A program made the translations under genes and the position numbers. Below are positions 47,091 through 55,571 of a stretch of DNA of 64,000 nt, piece by piece (positions within the stretch are counted from its first letter, which is position 1; each line of letters starts with the position of its first letter). The notes under the pieces were generated by a model. It made no database searches. It saw nothing but the letters and a program-made list of their open reading frames with translations, and was not told the origin of the DNA. The DNA comes from Hymenobacter busanensis (GTDB lineage Bacteria; Bacteroidota; Bacteroidia; Cytophagales; Hymenobacteraceae): NCBI RefSeq assembly GCF_008727865.1, contig NZ_VTWU01000001.1, positions 62,001 to 126,000 on the forward strand. The letters run 5' to 3'.

Positions 47091-47126
47091 ACAAAGGCCC
47101 GCTCCGAAATGGAAGCGGGCCTTTGT
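47091..47126. terminator. Bidirectional terminator between GNAT and TlpA-like genes
   Basis: A perfect 13-base stem (ACAAAGGCCCGCT with its inverse) around a 10-base loop, between two converging genes. Confidence 0.8.
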
Positions 47127-47171
47127 GGTATCGAATACTGCCAGCGTACGAAGGCGCGGCGGCCGAAGAGC

Positions 47172-48512
47172 TTATTTCTCGGCCAGCAGCTGGTCGATGG
47201 TCTTGTTGAATTCGGCCTTTTCCTGCTCGTAGTACTGCCCCGTGCCCGGCCCCGAGAAACCGGTGTGCACCTTGCGCACCACGCCCTTCTTGTCGAGGAA
47301 AATGGTGGTGGGGAAAGCCTGGAAGCCTTTCAGCTGTGGCAGCGACGCCGATACGGAATCTTTGTTCGACACGCCGGCCACGGCCACGTCGTAGCCGATG
47401 TTCATCCGCTCACGCATCTTGCGCAGCTTGGGCGCGGCCACCGCATAGTCGCTGCTGCGCTCGTAGCCCAGGCCGATGATTTCCACGCCGCGCTGCTTGT
47501 TCTGCTCGTACCACGGCGCCAGGAAGTTGGTTTCGTCCATGCAGTTCGGGCACCACGAGCCCAGGATTTGCAGCACCACCACTTTGCCCTTGTACTTGGG
47601 GTCGGTGGGGGAGATGCTGCCGCCTTCGTAGATGTTCGGGAACTTGAACGTGAGGCGCTGCTGGCCCGCTTTCATGCCGGCCAGGGAGTTGGCATCGGGC
47701 AACTTGGCGTTCGGGTTGAGCGTGGCGGTCCAGGTTTCGTGGCCCGACTTGCCGCTGTAAAAGTCGCCGGCAATGCGGTTGATGTTGCCGGGCTCGGCCA
47801 GCTTGCCGTCGAACAGAAAGCCGTGGCTGCCGTCAAACGTCGACAGCATGACGTGTTCCCCGTCGGCCTTGGTTACCAGATTGCCGGCGAGGAAACGGTA
47901 GTCGCCGGTGCTGGTCAGGAACGTGCCGCTCAGGCGGGTGGGATTGACGGTGTCCTGGGTGATGATGCCCACGGCCGGGTAGGTAGTGCCTTCGCTGTCG
48001 CGGAATTCGGTGCGGAAGGTTGCGCCACGCTTCATGTCCCCAAATACCGACGCGTTTTTGGCCGCACCCGGAAACAGGTCTATGTTGTCGGTTGCCTTAC
48101 TGGCTGCAAACGCTACCCGGTACGGGTCCTTGGTATCGTATTTCACCCACGAGCCTTTCAGCTTGTTGGCCCCATCGGCCCGCACCACCAGCGCCGCGTC
48201 GAACACGCCCAGCCGGATGGTGGTAGAGTCGCCGGCCGTGGTGATTTCGTCTAGCTTCAGGCGCTCGGTGCCGTTGCGCAAAGTCACGGTAGGCTTGCCC
48301 CCGTCGGTGGCTACGTCAAACAAAAACGGAATTTCCTGGCCTTGCGCCTGCAGCACGCCGCGCCAGGTGCCAGCCGATAGGGGCAAGGCCGCGGTTTGCT
48401 CGGTGCCGCTGGTAGTCGAAGTTTTATCGGTGCCGGAGTTGCAGGCGCTCAGGGCCGTAGCCAGCACGGCCGCACCGGCCAGCAGGCGCGCAGAAACGAA
48501 ACGAGAAGTCAT
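47172..48512 (-). CDS. TlpA-like thioredoxin lipoprotein with N-terminal extension
   Basis: The 446-residue product has a lipoprotein signal ending ALSAC. The first 270 residues form a beta-rich region without a recognised domain name to me. The C-terminal 170 residues are a TlpA/ResA thioredoxin domain with the active site GSWCPNCMDE and a cis-Pro region FQAFPTTIFLD. Such proteins reduce or exchange disulfides in the periplasm, often during cytochrome c maturation. ATG 48512 is preferred to 48524. It converges with the GNAT gene. Confidence 0.88.
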   Translation of the reverse strand: MTSRFVSARLLAGAAVLATALSACNSGTDKTSTTSGTEQTAALPLSAGTWRGVLQAQGQEIPFLFDVATDGGKPTVTLRNGTERLKLDEITTAGDSTTIRLGVFDAALVVRADGANKLKGSWVKYDTKDPYRVAFAASKATDNIDLFPGAAKNASVFGDMKRGATFRTEFRDSEGTTYPAVGIITQDTVNPTRLSGTFLTSTGDYRFLAGNLVTKADGEHVMLSTFDGSHGFLFDGKLAEPGNINRIAGDFYSGKSGHETWTATLNPNAKLPDANSLAGMKAGQQRLTFKFPNIYEGGSISPTDPKYKGKVVVLQILGSWCPNCMDETNFLAPWYEQNKQRGVEIIGLGYERSSDYAVAAPKLRKMRERMNIGYDVAVAGVSNKDSVSASLPQLKGFQAFPTTIFLDKKGVVRKVHTGFSGPGTGQYYEQEKAEFNKTIDQLLAEK

Positions 48513-48612
48513 GGGTTTATACAAAAGAAGAAGGCGCGTAGCCCAAACAAACTACAGGTGCCGGCCAAACGTGCCAGCCAAACCCGCGTAGAACCAAGCG
48601 GCGAATATAAAG

Positions 48613-48643
48613 TTTGTCCGCCGTGCGGTGCGGGCTATATTTG
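48613..48643 (+). promoter_or_regulatory. Promoter of the aconitase gene
   Basis: TTTG (48613-48616), 19 bases, then TATATTTG (48636-48643), both exact. It is the best match to the phylum consensus in this window. The leader is about 55 bases. Confidence 0.7.
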
Positions 48644-48706
48644 CGCGCCGCCTTCGGAAGCCTCTTCCAAGGCTTGTTTTTGTCACCTCATTCCCGCTGA
48701 TATCCT

Positions 48707-51004
48707 ATGGCGTTCGACCTGGACATGATCCGGACCGTGTACAACGGTCTGGGCGAGCGAGTAGAGGCAGCCCGCCGCGCGGTGGGTCGGCCCCTCACGC
48801 TGACTGAAAAAATCCTCTACGCCCACCTCTACAACGGCGCGCCGACGCAAAGCTTCGAGCGCGGCGTGTCCTACGTTGATTTCGCCCCCGACCGCGTGGC
48901 GATGCAGGACGCCACCGCCCAGATGGCGCTGCTGCAGTTCATGCAGGCCGGCCGCGACAAAACCGCCGTGCCCTCCACCGTGCACTGCGACCACCTCATT
49001 CAGGCCAAAGAAGGCGCCGAAGAGGATTTGGCCATTGCCAATGCCGAGAACAAGGAAGTGTACGACTTCCTGGCCTCCGTTTCCAATAAATACGGCATCG
49101 GCTTCTGGAAGCCCGGCGCCGGTATCATTCACCAGGTGGTGCTCGAAAACTACGCCTTCCCGGGCGGCATGATGATCGGCACCGACTCGCACACGCCCAA
49201 CGCAGGCGGTTTGGGCATGCTGGCCATCGGCGTCGGCGGCGCCGATGCCGTGGACGTAATGGCGGGCATGGCCTGGGAGCTGAAATTCCCGAAAGTCATT
49301 GGTGTGAAGCTCACCGGCAAGCTCTCGGGCTGGGCCTCGCCGAAAGACGTTATCCTGAAAGTAGCCGGCATTCTGACGGTGAAAGGCGGCACCGGGGCCA
49401 TCGTCGAGTACTTCGGCGAAGGGGCCGAGAACATGTCGTGCACCGGCAAAGCCACCATCTGCAACATGGGCGCCGAAATCGGGGCTACCACCTCGGTTTT
49501 CGCTTTCGACCAGTCGATGGTGACCTACCTGAGCGGCACCGGTCGCCAGGAAATTGCCGAGGCCGCTGCCGCCGTGGCCCAACACCTGCGCGCCGACGAC
49601 GAAGTATTTGCCGACCCCGGCAAGTTCTACGATCAGCTCATCGAAATCAACCTTTCCGAGCTGGAGCCGCACGTAAACGGCCCCTTCACTCCGGACGCCG
49701 CTTGGCCGATTTCGCAGTTCGCCGCCGCCGTGCGCGAGCATGGCTGGCCCGAGAAGCTGGAAGTAGGCCTGATCGGCTCGTGCACCAACTCCAGCTACGA
49801 AGACATTACCCGCGCCGCCAGCATTGCCGAGCAAGCCGTAACCAAAGGCCTGACCGTTAATGCCGAATTCACCGTAACGCCCGGCTCGGAGCTGGTGCGC
49901 TACACCGTGCAGCGCGACGGGTTGCTCGACACCTTCGCTCAGATGGGCGGCGTGGTGCTGGCCAACGCCTGCGGCCCGTGCATCGGCCAGTGGGCCCGCC
50001 ACACCGACGACCCCAAGCGCAAGAACTCCATCATCACGAGCTTCAACCGCAACTTTGCCAAGCGCAACGACGGCAACCCGAACACCCACGCCTTCGTGGC
50101 CTCGCCCGAAATCGTAACGGCCTTTGCCATTGCCGGCGACCTGACCTTCAACCCGCTGAAGGACACGCTCACCAACAAAAACGGCGAAGCCGTGATGCTC
50201 GACGAGCCTCATGGCCTCGAAATGCCCCCGCAGGGCTACGCCGTGGAAGATGCCGGCTACCAGGCACCCGCCGAAGACAGCTCGGCCGTGCAGGTAATCG
50301 TGGACCCGAACTCCGACCGCCTCGAGCTGCTCGAGCCCTTCAAGCCCTGGGAAGGCACCGACCTGCTGGGTCTGCGCCTGCTCATCAAGGCCCAGGGCAA
50401 GTGCACCACCGACCACATTTCGATGGCCGGCCCGTGGCTGAAATACCGTGGGCACTTGGACAACATCTCCAACAACATGCTCATCGGCGCCATCAACTGC
50501 TTCAACGGCGAGGCCAACAAGGTGCGTGACTTTGTGGCGCAGGGCGAGTCCTACAACTCGGTGCCGCAGGTAGCGCGCAACTACAAGTCGATGGGCATCG
50601 GCACGGTGGTCGTGGGCGACGAGAACTACGGCGAAGGCTCCTCGCGGGAGCACGCCGCCATGGAGCCGCGCCACCTGGGCGTGCGCGCCATCATTGTGAA
50701 GTCGTTTGCCCGTATTCACGAGACCAACCTAAAAAAGCAGGGCATGCTGGGCCTCACCTTCGCCAACAAGGCCGACTACGACCTGATTGAGGAAGGCGAC
50801 ACCATCGACATCCTCGGCCTGACGGAGTTTGCCCCCGGCAAGCCCTTGCAAGCCCGCCTGCACCACGCCGACGGCGACACCGACCTGATCTACCTCAACC
50901 ACACCTACAACGAAGGCCAGATTGAGTGGTTCAAAGCCGGTTCGGCCCTGAACCTGATTCGCCTGCAGCAGCAGACGGACGCCAGCATGATGTCGCAGAA
51001 GTAA
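48707..51004 (+). CDS. acn: Aconitate hydratase
   Basis: Aconitase interconverts citrate and isocitrate in the TCA cycle. The 765-residue product has the [4Fe-4S] ligands in [10 protein letters not shown] and [10 protein letters not shown], the early [12 protein letters not shown]-like stretch ([11 protein letters not shown]), [15 protein letters not shown], and the swivel-domain motif [17 protein letters not shown]. Length and motifs fit the mitochondrial-type aconitase family rather than the 890-residue AcnA. A textbook promoter precedes it and a strong terminator follows. It stands alone. Confidence 0.96.
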   Translation: MAFDLDMIRTVYNGLGERVEAARRAVGRPLTLTEKILYAHLYNGAPTQSFERGVSYVDFAPDRVAMQDATAQMALLQFMQAGRDKTAVPSTVHCDHLIQAKEGAEEDLAIANAENKEVYDFLASVSNKYGIGFWKPGAGIIHQVVLENYAFPGGMMIGTDSHTPNAGGLGMLAIGVGGADAVDVMAGMAWELKFPKVIGVKLTGKLSGWASPKDVILKVAGILTVKGGTGAIVEYFGEGAENMSCTGKATICNMGAEIGATTSVFAFDQSMVTYLSGTGRQEIAEAAAAVAQHLRADDEVFADPGKFYDQLIEINLSELEPHVNGPFTPDAAWPISQFAAAVREHGWPEKLEVGLIGSCTNSSYEDITRAASIAEQAVTKGLTVNAEFTVTPGSELVRYTVQRDGLLDTFAQMGGVVLANACGPCIGQWARHTDDPKRKNSIITSFNRNFAKRNDGNPNTHAFVASPEIVTAFAIAGDLTFNPLKDTLTNKNGEAVMLDEPHGLEMPPQGYAVEDAGYQAPAEDSSAVQVIVDPNSDRLELLEPFKPWEGTDLLGLRLLIKAQGKCTTDHISMAGPWLKYRGHLDNISNNMLIGAINCFNGEANKVRDFVAQGESYNSVPQVARNYKSMGIGTVVVGDENYGEGSSREHAAMEPRHLGVRAIIVKSFARIHETNLKKQGMLGLTFANKADYDLIEEGDTIDILGLTEFAPGKPLQARLHHADGDTDLIYLNHTYNEGQIEWFKAGSALNLIRLQQQTDASMMSQK

Positions 51005-51026
51005 TTCGACGCTTCGGCTGAACAGC

Positions 51027-51065
51027 AAACCGGCCGCTTTCCGAGAGGGAAGCGGCCGGTTTTTG
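51027..51065 (+). terminator. Terminator after aconitase
   Basis: A near-perfect 15-base stem (AAACCGGCCGCTT with its inverse, one bulged T) followed by TTTTTG. Confidence 0.85.
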
Positions 51066-51135
51066 TTTGGTTAGCAATTTTTTATGGAATGGTGTATCCC
51101 TATGCATCATGATTGAAAACCTTTCTCTGCAGGAT

Positions 51136-52041
51136 ATGAATAAATATTACTTGTTGACTATTATGTATTTGATTGTGCTTGCACATGTAAGTCAAGCGCA
51201 AGGAGTTATTAACGGGGTTGTGTTAGATAAATCAGGTAAAACTTCGGTACCCGGCGCAACCATCTTGATTAAAGGCACTGCTATAGGATGTTCTTCTAAT
51301 AACGAGGGAGTATTTCAGCTATTAATACCGAGTGATACAGCCACATTAGTTGTAACTTCAGTTGGGTATGAACGTCGTGAACTTCGTACAAAGGCCGGAG
51401 ATACTTTAATAGTGTCGCTGAAAACGGAGTGCATAGTTGACTTCTTTTATACTCGTTATATAGGTGTAAACTATTACGGAGGTGCGCTTAACTCACCAAT
51501 AGGTGGTACTGTTAGCATATTTTATCCGCATTTACTCAGGTACATGAATTTCATGCCCGCTTTTCGGATTGAAGGAGGTTTGCAAAAGGGCGTGAACAGA
51601 AACAGACAAACTGTAATTAAATTCGATGCTGATGAGATATTCGCTGTTTGTGACTATAATATCGCTTTGAACTTCGTTTACAATAACATTGAGCTTAAAA
51701 AACAGAATTGGGGTTTTATTAGTAATAAAGCATATGCAAGAATATATGGATTTCCCTTACAAAGGACTTATTTAGTGCTTGGAGGTGGCCATGCTCGATT
51801 TGTGGATAAAGAGTCCAAAAGAAGTGAATACGGCATTTGTGTTGGGCTAAAAAAGAATATTGGGACTTTTAGCAAATACTTGTTCTCATTCAACGCTAGC
51901 TCTATTCGGTGGGAGTCTTGCTGGCAAATCCAAGCGGGCATAGAGCGTGAATTTAAGAAGGCAGTAACGTCAATAGAGTTTAATAAGGTTAGTAACTATA
52001 GCGAGGTTAATTTGAAAGTTGGTTACTTGTTTTCTTATTAG
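51136..52041 (+). CDS. AT-rich secreted protein with carboxypeptidase-regulatory-like domain
   Basis: The 301-residue product has a signal peptide (MNKYYLLTIMYLIVLAHVSQAQ). The mature start GVINGVVLDKSGKTSVPGATILIKG and TSVGYERRELRTKAGDT match the CarbopepD_reg_2 beta-sandwich that often precedes outer-membrane barrels. The remainder has aromatic, alternating strands ending in a terminal aromatic (YLFSY), as in a small outer-membrane barrel. Function is unknown. Base composition is clearly AT-rich compared with the rest of the window, and codon use differs, so recent acquisition is likely. ATG 51136 gives the signal peptide; ATG 51109 is an alternative. Confidence 0.75.
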   Translation: MNKYYLLTIMYLIVLAHVSQAQGVINGVVLDKSGKTSVPGATILIKGTAIGCSSNNEGVFQLLIPSDTATLVVTSVGYERRELRTKAGDTLIVSLKTECIVDFFYTRYIGVNYYGGALNSPIGGTVSIFYPHLLRYMNFMPAFRIEGGLQKGVNRNRQTVIKFDADEIFAVCDYNIALNFVYNNIELKKQNWGFISNKAYARIYGFPLQRTYLVLGGGHARFVDKESKRSEYGICVGLKKNIGTFSKYLFSFNASSIRWESCWQIQAGIEREFKKAVTSIEFNKVSNYSEVNLKVGYLFSY

Positions 52042-52105
52042 TCATTCAGTTGTTTATAAGTGAATATTAGTAGTATGTAAATTAAATCATGCTTATTATT
52101 GATGT

Positions 52106-53089
52106 ATGGCATTGCTCACCGTTTCAGAAATAAGTTTCCAAGAGTCCGGTATTTTCGGCCTGAACAACATCAGCTTCACCCAGCAGCAATTCCAGAAACT
52201 GGCCATTGCGGGCGAGACCGGTGCGGGCAAAAGCACGCTGCTACAAATCATTGCCGGGCTGGTGTCGCCCAGCACCGGCCAGGTGCGCTTCGAGGGCCAG
52301 TTGGTGGAAGACCCGCACGAAAAGCTGATTCCCGGCCATGCGGGCATTGCCTACCTCTCGCAGCAGTTTGAGTTGGCCAAGTTTCTGCGCGTGGAGCAAG
52401 TGCTGCGCTACGCCGACAAGCTGCCAGCCGGCCAGGCCGATGAGCTGTACGAACTGTGCCAGATCGACCATTTGCTCCAGCGCAAAACCAACCAGCTTTC
52501 GGGTGGCGAGCGGCAGCGCATTGCGCTGGCCCGGCTGCTGCTCACCTCGCCGCGCCTGCTGCTGCTCGACGAGCCGTTTTCCAACCTCGACTCGGCCCAC
52601 AAACGGACGCTGAAGGCCGTCATCGGCAACGTGAGCGACCAGCTGGGCATTACGTGCATCCTCATTTCGCACGACCCACTCGACACGCTGTCCTGGGCCG
52701 AAGAAATTCTGGTACTACAGGCCGGCGAGATTGTGCAGCGCGGCACGCCCGAGCAGGTCTACCGCCAGCCGGTAAACGAATACGTGGCTGCGCTTTTCGG
52801 AGACTATAACCTGTTGAAGGGCAGCGCGGCCAACGCTCTGGCCACCGCCGTGAATTTGCAGGCAGGAAACAAAAAGCTGCTGATCAGGCCGGAGAGCTTG
52901 CAGATTGGGCCTGCAGCAAGTGCCGGGCTGGTGGGGCGGGTGAAAAAGGCCACGTTCTTCGGGAGCTATTTTGAGCTGGAAATTCTGGTGGGCCGAAGCC
53001 GCATCAGGGTCCGGACGAATGAGCGGGGCATTGCCGAGGGCGCGGCGGTTGGGCTATACGTGGCCGCCGATGACATTCGCGCTTTGTAA
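52106..53089 (+). CDS. ABC transporter ATP-binding protein (no permease nearby)
   Basis: This is a cytoplasmic ATPase subunit. The 327-residue product has Walker A GETGAGKST, the Q-loop SQQFELAKFL, the signature LSGGERQRIALARLLL, and Walker B LLLLDEPFSNLD followed by the H-loop ISHDPLD. The C-terminal 90 residues form an OB-like extension (LLIRPESLQIGP) similar to the TOBE domain of polyamine, iron(III) or sulfate importers (CysA/PotA/FbpC type). No permease or binding-protein gene is adjacent, so its partner is elsewhere. Confidence 0.9.
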   Translation: MALLTVSEISFQESGIFGLNNISFTQQQFQKLAIAGETGAGKSTLLQIIAGLVSPSTGQVRFEGQLVEDPHEKLIPGHAGIAYLSQQFELAKFLRVEQVLRYADKLPAGQADELYELCQIDHLLQRKTNQLSGGERQRIALARLLLTSPRLLLLDEPFSNLDSAHKRTLKAVIGNVSDQLGITCILISHDPLDTLSWAEEILVLQAGEIVQRGTPEQVYRQPVNEYVAALFGDYNLLKGSAANALATAVNLQAGNKKLLIRPESLQIGPAASAGLVGRVKKATFFGSYFELEILVGRSRIRVRTNERGIAEGAAVGLYVAADDIRAL

Positions 53090-53181
53090 GGCAGCAGTTT
53101 TTCAACCCCAATGCCGCCTGGGCGTATGGCAAAAGGAGCGTCGGCATTGCGGCGCTACTTTTTCCTGACCGCAACCCCATC

Positions 53182-53433
53182 ATGGCCACCAACCCAACAA
53201 CCAACAGCACCCCCAACGAAGCCGACGAGGCCAACAGCCAGCGTGCTACCCACCCTCAGGCGCCCGACAGCCCGGCGTCCAATGGCGCTACCCCTGCCGC
53301 CACCCAAGGCCACATGGGTGACGGCACCGGCCAGCGCGGCGGCTACGGCAACAGCGACCAAACCAACGGCATGGAAGGCAGCGACGAACCTACCTCCAAT
53401 GCCGAAAGTACAGCCGACCCTTTGGCAGAGTAA
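53182..53433 (+). CDS. Small low-complexity (disordered) protein
   Basis: The 83-residue product is rich in Asn, Thr, Ala, Gly and Ser, with Asp/Glu scattered. It has no hydrophobic core and no Trp or Cys, so it should be disordered. It lies between the ABC gene and a strong bidirectional hairpin. I do not recognise a family. The composition and a clean terminator after it make translation plausible but unproven. Confidence 0.5.
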   Translation: MATNPTTNSTPNEADEANSQRATHPQAPDSPASNGATPAATQGHMGDGTGQRGGYGNSDQTNGMEGSDEPTSNAESTADPLAE

Positions 53434-53452
53434 AACGCATACTACCCCAAGT

Positions 53453-53486
53453 AAAAGCCCCTTTACCAGTTGGTGAAGGGGCTTTT
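53453..53486. terminator. Bidirectional terminator
   Basis: A 15-base stem (AAAAGCCCCTTTACC with its inverse, one T-G pair) and a 4-base loop, with A/T tracts on both sides. It lies between converging small genes. Confidence 0.85.
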
Positions 53487-53506
53487 GCTTGGTATTTTGT
53501 AACAGC

Positions 53507-53920
53507 CTACAACGTGGCTACCTGCTCGTTTCGGCTTTCGCGCGGCTTCTGCACGAGGTAGTAATAGGCAAGGACCAAAATGCCCGCGACAAAAGGCACA
53601 AGGGACAAATGCTTCCCGGTGACGCCGGGCGCCACCAACACCTCGTCGAAGTGGAAAAACTCGCTGATCATCCAGTAGGAGTTGGCCGAAATCCAGAGCA
53701 CGATGGCCAGGTTGTGAGCCAACTCGGAAACCAGATGCCGCGTGCGCCACGCAATAACCATGGCAATGGCCAGCGTAGGCACAATCATGGTGAGGCCCAA
53801 CGGACGCCACACCATGCACCAACTCACGTCTTTGAGCAACCAGAACACGATGTGCAGGTTTTCCATGCGGCGGTAGGAGGCTGGAATGGCGTAGGTGGGC
53901 TCGTCGGCGGTCGGTTGCAT
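53507..53920 (-). CDS. Small integral membrane protein
   Basis: The 137-residue product has about four hydrophobic helices: FWLLKDVSWCMVW, GLTMIVPTLAIAMVIAW, NLAIVLWISANSYWMI and LVPFVAGILVLAYYYLV. The Trp-rich first helix and SANSYWMISEFFHF are conserved-looking features. It has no recognised domain; it may be a Bacteroidota-specific membrane protein. ATG 53920 is preferred over an upstream start. It converges with the 83-residue protein gene. Confidence 0.65.
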   Translation of the reverse strand: MQPTADEPTYAIPASYRRMENLHIVFWLLKDVSWCMVWRPLGLTMIVPTLAIAMVIAWRTRHLVSELAHNLAIVLWISANSYWMISEFFHFDEVLVAPGVTGKHLSLVPFVAGILVLAYYYLVQKPRESRNEQVATL

Positions 53921-53976
53921 GGGGCAAAAACGTAGGGCGGCCAAATGTAAGGCGGCGTGCGTTACTTGCCGCCCCT

Positions 53977-54534
53977 ATGCCCACCATCTTCACCCACGCC
54001 GTTGTGGCCGCCGGCTTTGGCCGCGCTTTTGTGCGCAGTGCACAGCCCGCCCGCTTCTGGTGGCTCACCGCGCTGTGCGCCATCCTGCCCGATTTCGACG
54101 CCGTTACGTTTCGGCTGGGCATTCCCTACGCCAGCATGTGGGGGCACCGCGGCATCACGCATTCGGTGGTGTTTGCGCTGGTAGTGGGGCTGGTGCTGGG
54201 CTATGGCCTGGGCCCACGCACTGCCCGCGCCAGAGGTTGGTCGAAGGGCGCTACGGCGGCGTGGTTTGCGCTGGCTACCGCGTCGCACCCGCTGCTCGAC
54301 ATGCTGACCGATGGCGGCTTGGGCGTGGCTCTGTGGGCGCCGTTCAGTGGCGAGCGGTATTTTTGGCCGTGGCGGCCGGTGCGGGTGTCGCCGGTGGGCG
54401 GCGGGTTCTTTTCGGCCCGCGGGGTGGCTACGCTGCTGAGCGAATTGAAGTGGCTGTGGCTACCTGCGCTGATGGCACTTAGTGCCGCCTCACTGCGGCG
54501 GCGTGGCAAGACCGTGCGGCATCCTGAAGTCTGA
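53977..54534 (+). CDS. YdjM-like membrane-bound metal-dependent hydrolase
   Basis: The 185-residue product begins MPTIFTHAVVAAGFGRAF, then ILPDFDAVTFRLGI, GHRGITHSVVFAL and ASHPLLDMLTDGG. The His and Asp residues in these four motifs are the metal-ligand pattern of the LexA-regulated YdjM/DUF457 family. Four or so hydrophobic helices are present. Family members are predicted membrane hydrolases, though the reaction is not established. It is divergent from the small membrane protein gene. Confidence 0.85.
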   Translation: MPTIFTHAVVAAGFGRAFVRSAQPARFWWLTALCAILPDFDAVTFRLGIPYASMWGHRGITHSVVFALVVGLVLGYGLGPRTARARGWSKGATAAWFALATASHPLLDMLTDGGLGVALWAPFSGERYFWPWRPVRVSPVGGGFFSARGVATLLSELKWLWLPALMALSAASLRRRGKTVRHPEV

Positions 54535-54560
54535 GTGCTAGCCGTTTTGGGAAAAGAAAA

Positions 54561-54580
54561 CGGCCGCTGGAGGGCGGCCG
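54561..54580 (-). terminator. Terminator of the 85-residue gene
   Basis: A 7-base GC stem (CGGCCGC with GCGGCCG), 6-base loop, followed on the - strand by TTTTCTTTT. Confidence 0.6.
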
Positions 54581-54601
54581 GACGGTGAGGAAAAAAGCGG
54601 G

Positions 54602-54859
54602 CTAGTTCAGCCACAATTCCACCACATGCTCGAAGCGTCGGGCGGCAAACGCGCCGTACGGCCGCTCCGCGTAAAAGCCCAACACGTGTACTTGCGGCTC
54701 GCCGGTGCGGGCGTTACGCTTGTACTCAATGGGGTAAACACGGCCGCTTTCGGGCCAATCACCGATGTGGTCGGCGGGGCGTCGGCTGGCATCAATGCAG
54801 CGCGCGTACTGCTGGACAGGGAGTGACACGGGTAGTGAGGTCTTCTTTGTTCTACGCAT
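54602..54859 (-). CDS. Small basic hypothetical protein
   Basis: The 85-residue product starts at ATG 54859 (MRRTKKTSLPVSLPV) and contains GRVYPIEYKRNARTGEPQVHVLGFYAERPYG split around a Tyr-rich core. It ends ELWLN. I do not recognise it. The -7-like box TATTTTTG lies 3 bases before the ATG, and a terminator hairpin follows the stop, which together support a real gene. It is divergent from umuD. Confidence 0.5.
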   Translation of the reverse strand: MRRTKKTSLPVSLPVQQYARCIDASRRPADHIGDWPESGRVYPIEYKRNARTGEPQVHVLGFYAERPYGAFAARRFEHVVELWLN

Positions 54860-54875
54860 ATCCAAAAATAAGAAT

Positions 54876-54887
54876 ATTTGATCAAAT
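54876..54887. promoter_or_regulatory. Perfect 12-base palindrome between the small gene and umuD
   Basis: ATTTGATCAAAT is its own complement. It lies in an AT-rich divergent spacer and could be an operator for either gene. Confidence 0.35.
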
Positions 54888-54974
54888 CTAAAAATGTTAG
54901 GTAGGAAAAATTTGAGCATTTACTCGGTAATGGCGCCTGTGGATAGGATTAAAAATATATTAATTCGATTTAGT

Positions 54975-54994
54975 AGCGTAAAAAGTTCTACGCT
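54975..54994. promoter_or_regulatory. Inverted repeat upstream of umuD (outer)
   Basis: AGCGTA, 8 bases, TACGCT: a perfect 6-base inverted repeat, 95 bases before the umuD start. Candidate regulator site. Confidence 0.35.
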
Positions 54995-55027
54995 CTGGAA
55001 CTAATCCAACCTGCGTTGAAAACCTGA

Positions 55028-55044
55028 TACTAAAAAAATTAGTA
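55028..55044. promoter_or_regulatory. Inverted repeat upstream of umuD (inner)
   Basis: TACTAA, five A, TTAGTA: a perfect 6-base inverted repeat 45 bases before the umuD start. Its place suits an operator for a damage-response repressor. No consensus is known to me for this group. Confidence 0.4.
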
Positions 55045-55088
55045 AATAGCAGCGTTGGTTGCCGCATTGGTGTGGGCCAGCCTGCTTC

Positions 55089-55571
55089 ATGACGTCCATT
55101 ACGCCTTTTTCCGTTGCTGTTGATTGGGCCGGCTTCACGCTGCCCTTGTTTGCCTGTCCGGTGCCGGCCGGCTTCCCGTCGCCGGCCGATGATTTCCCGG
55201 ACGCCCCGCTGAACCTGTACGAACTGCTATTCGCGCACCCGGCTTCCACCTTTCTGGCCCGCGTCAGCGGCGACTCGATGGTGGGCGTGGGCATTCGCTC
55301 GGGCGACATCGTGGCCGTCGACCGCAGCCTGCAAGCGGGGGAGGGCAGCATTGTAGTGGCGCTGATCGAAGACGAGCAAACCCTGAAGTGCCTGCGCTAC
55401 CGCAACGGCCGGCCCTGGCTCGATGCCGCCAATGAGCGGTACGCGCCCATTGCCGTGGCCGAGGGCGGCCTGCATCTGTGGGGCGTGGTGACGCACGTTA
55501 TTCATTCGTTTCAGGGAGCAAAACCTAAAACGTCGCCGGCGGTCCGGAAGCCTGTTGCCCGCCGCCCATGA
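55089..55571 (+). CDS. umuD: UmuD-like S24 peptidase
   Basis: UmuD is processed during the SOS response and its shortened form joins UmuC to make an error-prone polymerase. The 160-residue product has the LexA-type cleavage site A27-G28 in [13 protein letters not shown], the nucleophile S63 in SGDSM, and the general base K100 in [13 protein letters not shown]. All catalytic residues are intact. ATG 55089 is chosen; a longer frame to 55059 adds ten residues. The stop overlaps the umuC ATG by 4 bases (ATGA), so translation is coupled. Inverted repeats upstream may be operator sites. Confidence 0.92.
   Translation: MTSITPFSVAVDWAGFTLPLFACPVPAGFPSPADDFPDAPLNLYELLFAHPASTFLARVSGDSMVGVGIRSGDIVAVDRSLQAGEGSIVVALIEDEQTLKCLRYRNGRPWLDAANERYAPIAVAEGGLHLWGVVTHVIHSFQGAKPKTSPAVRKPVARRP

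Noticed and set aside
48683-50719. Long - strand open frame over aconitase (678 codons)
   Set aside because: Antisense shadow of a strongly supported gene.
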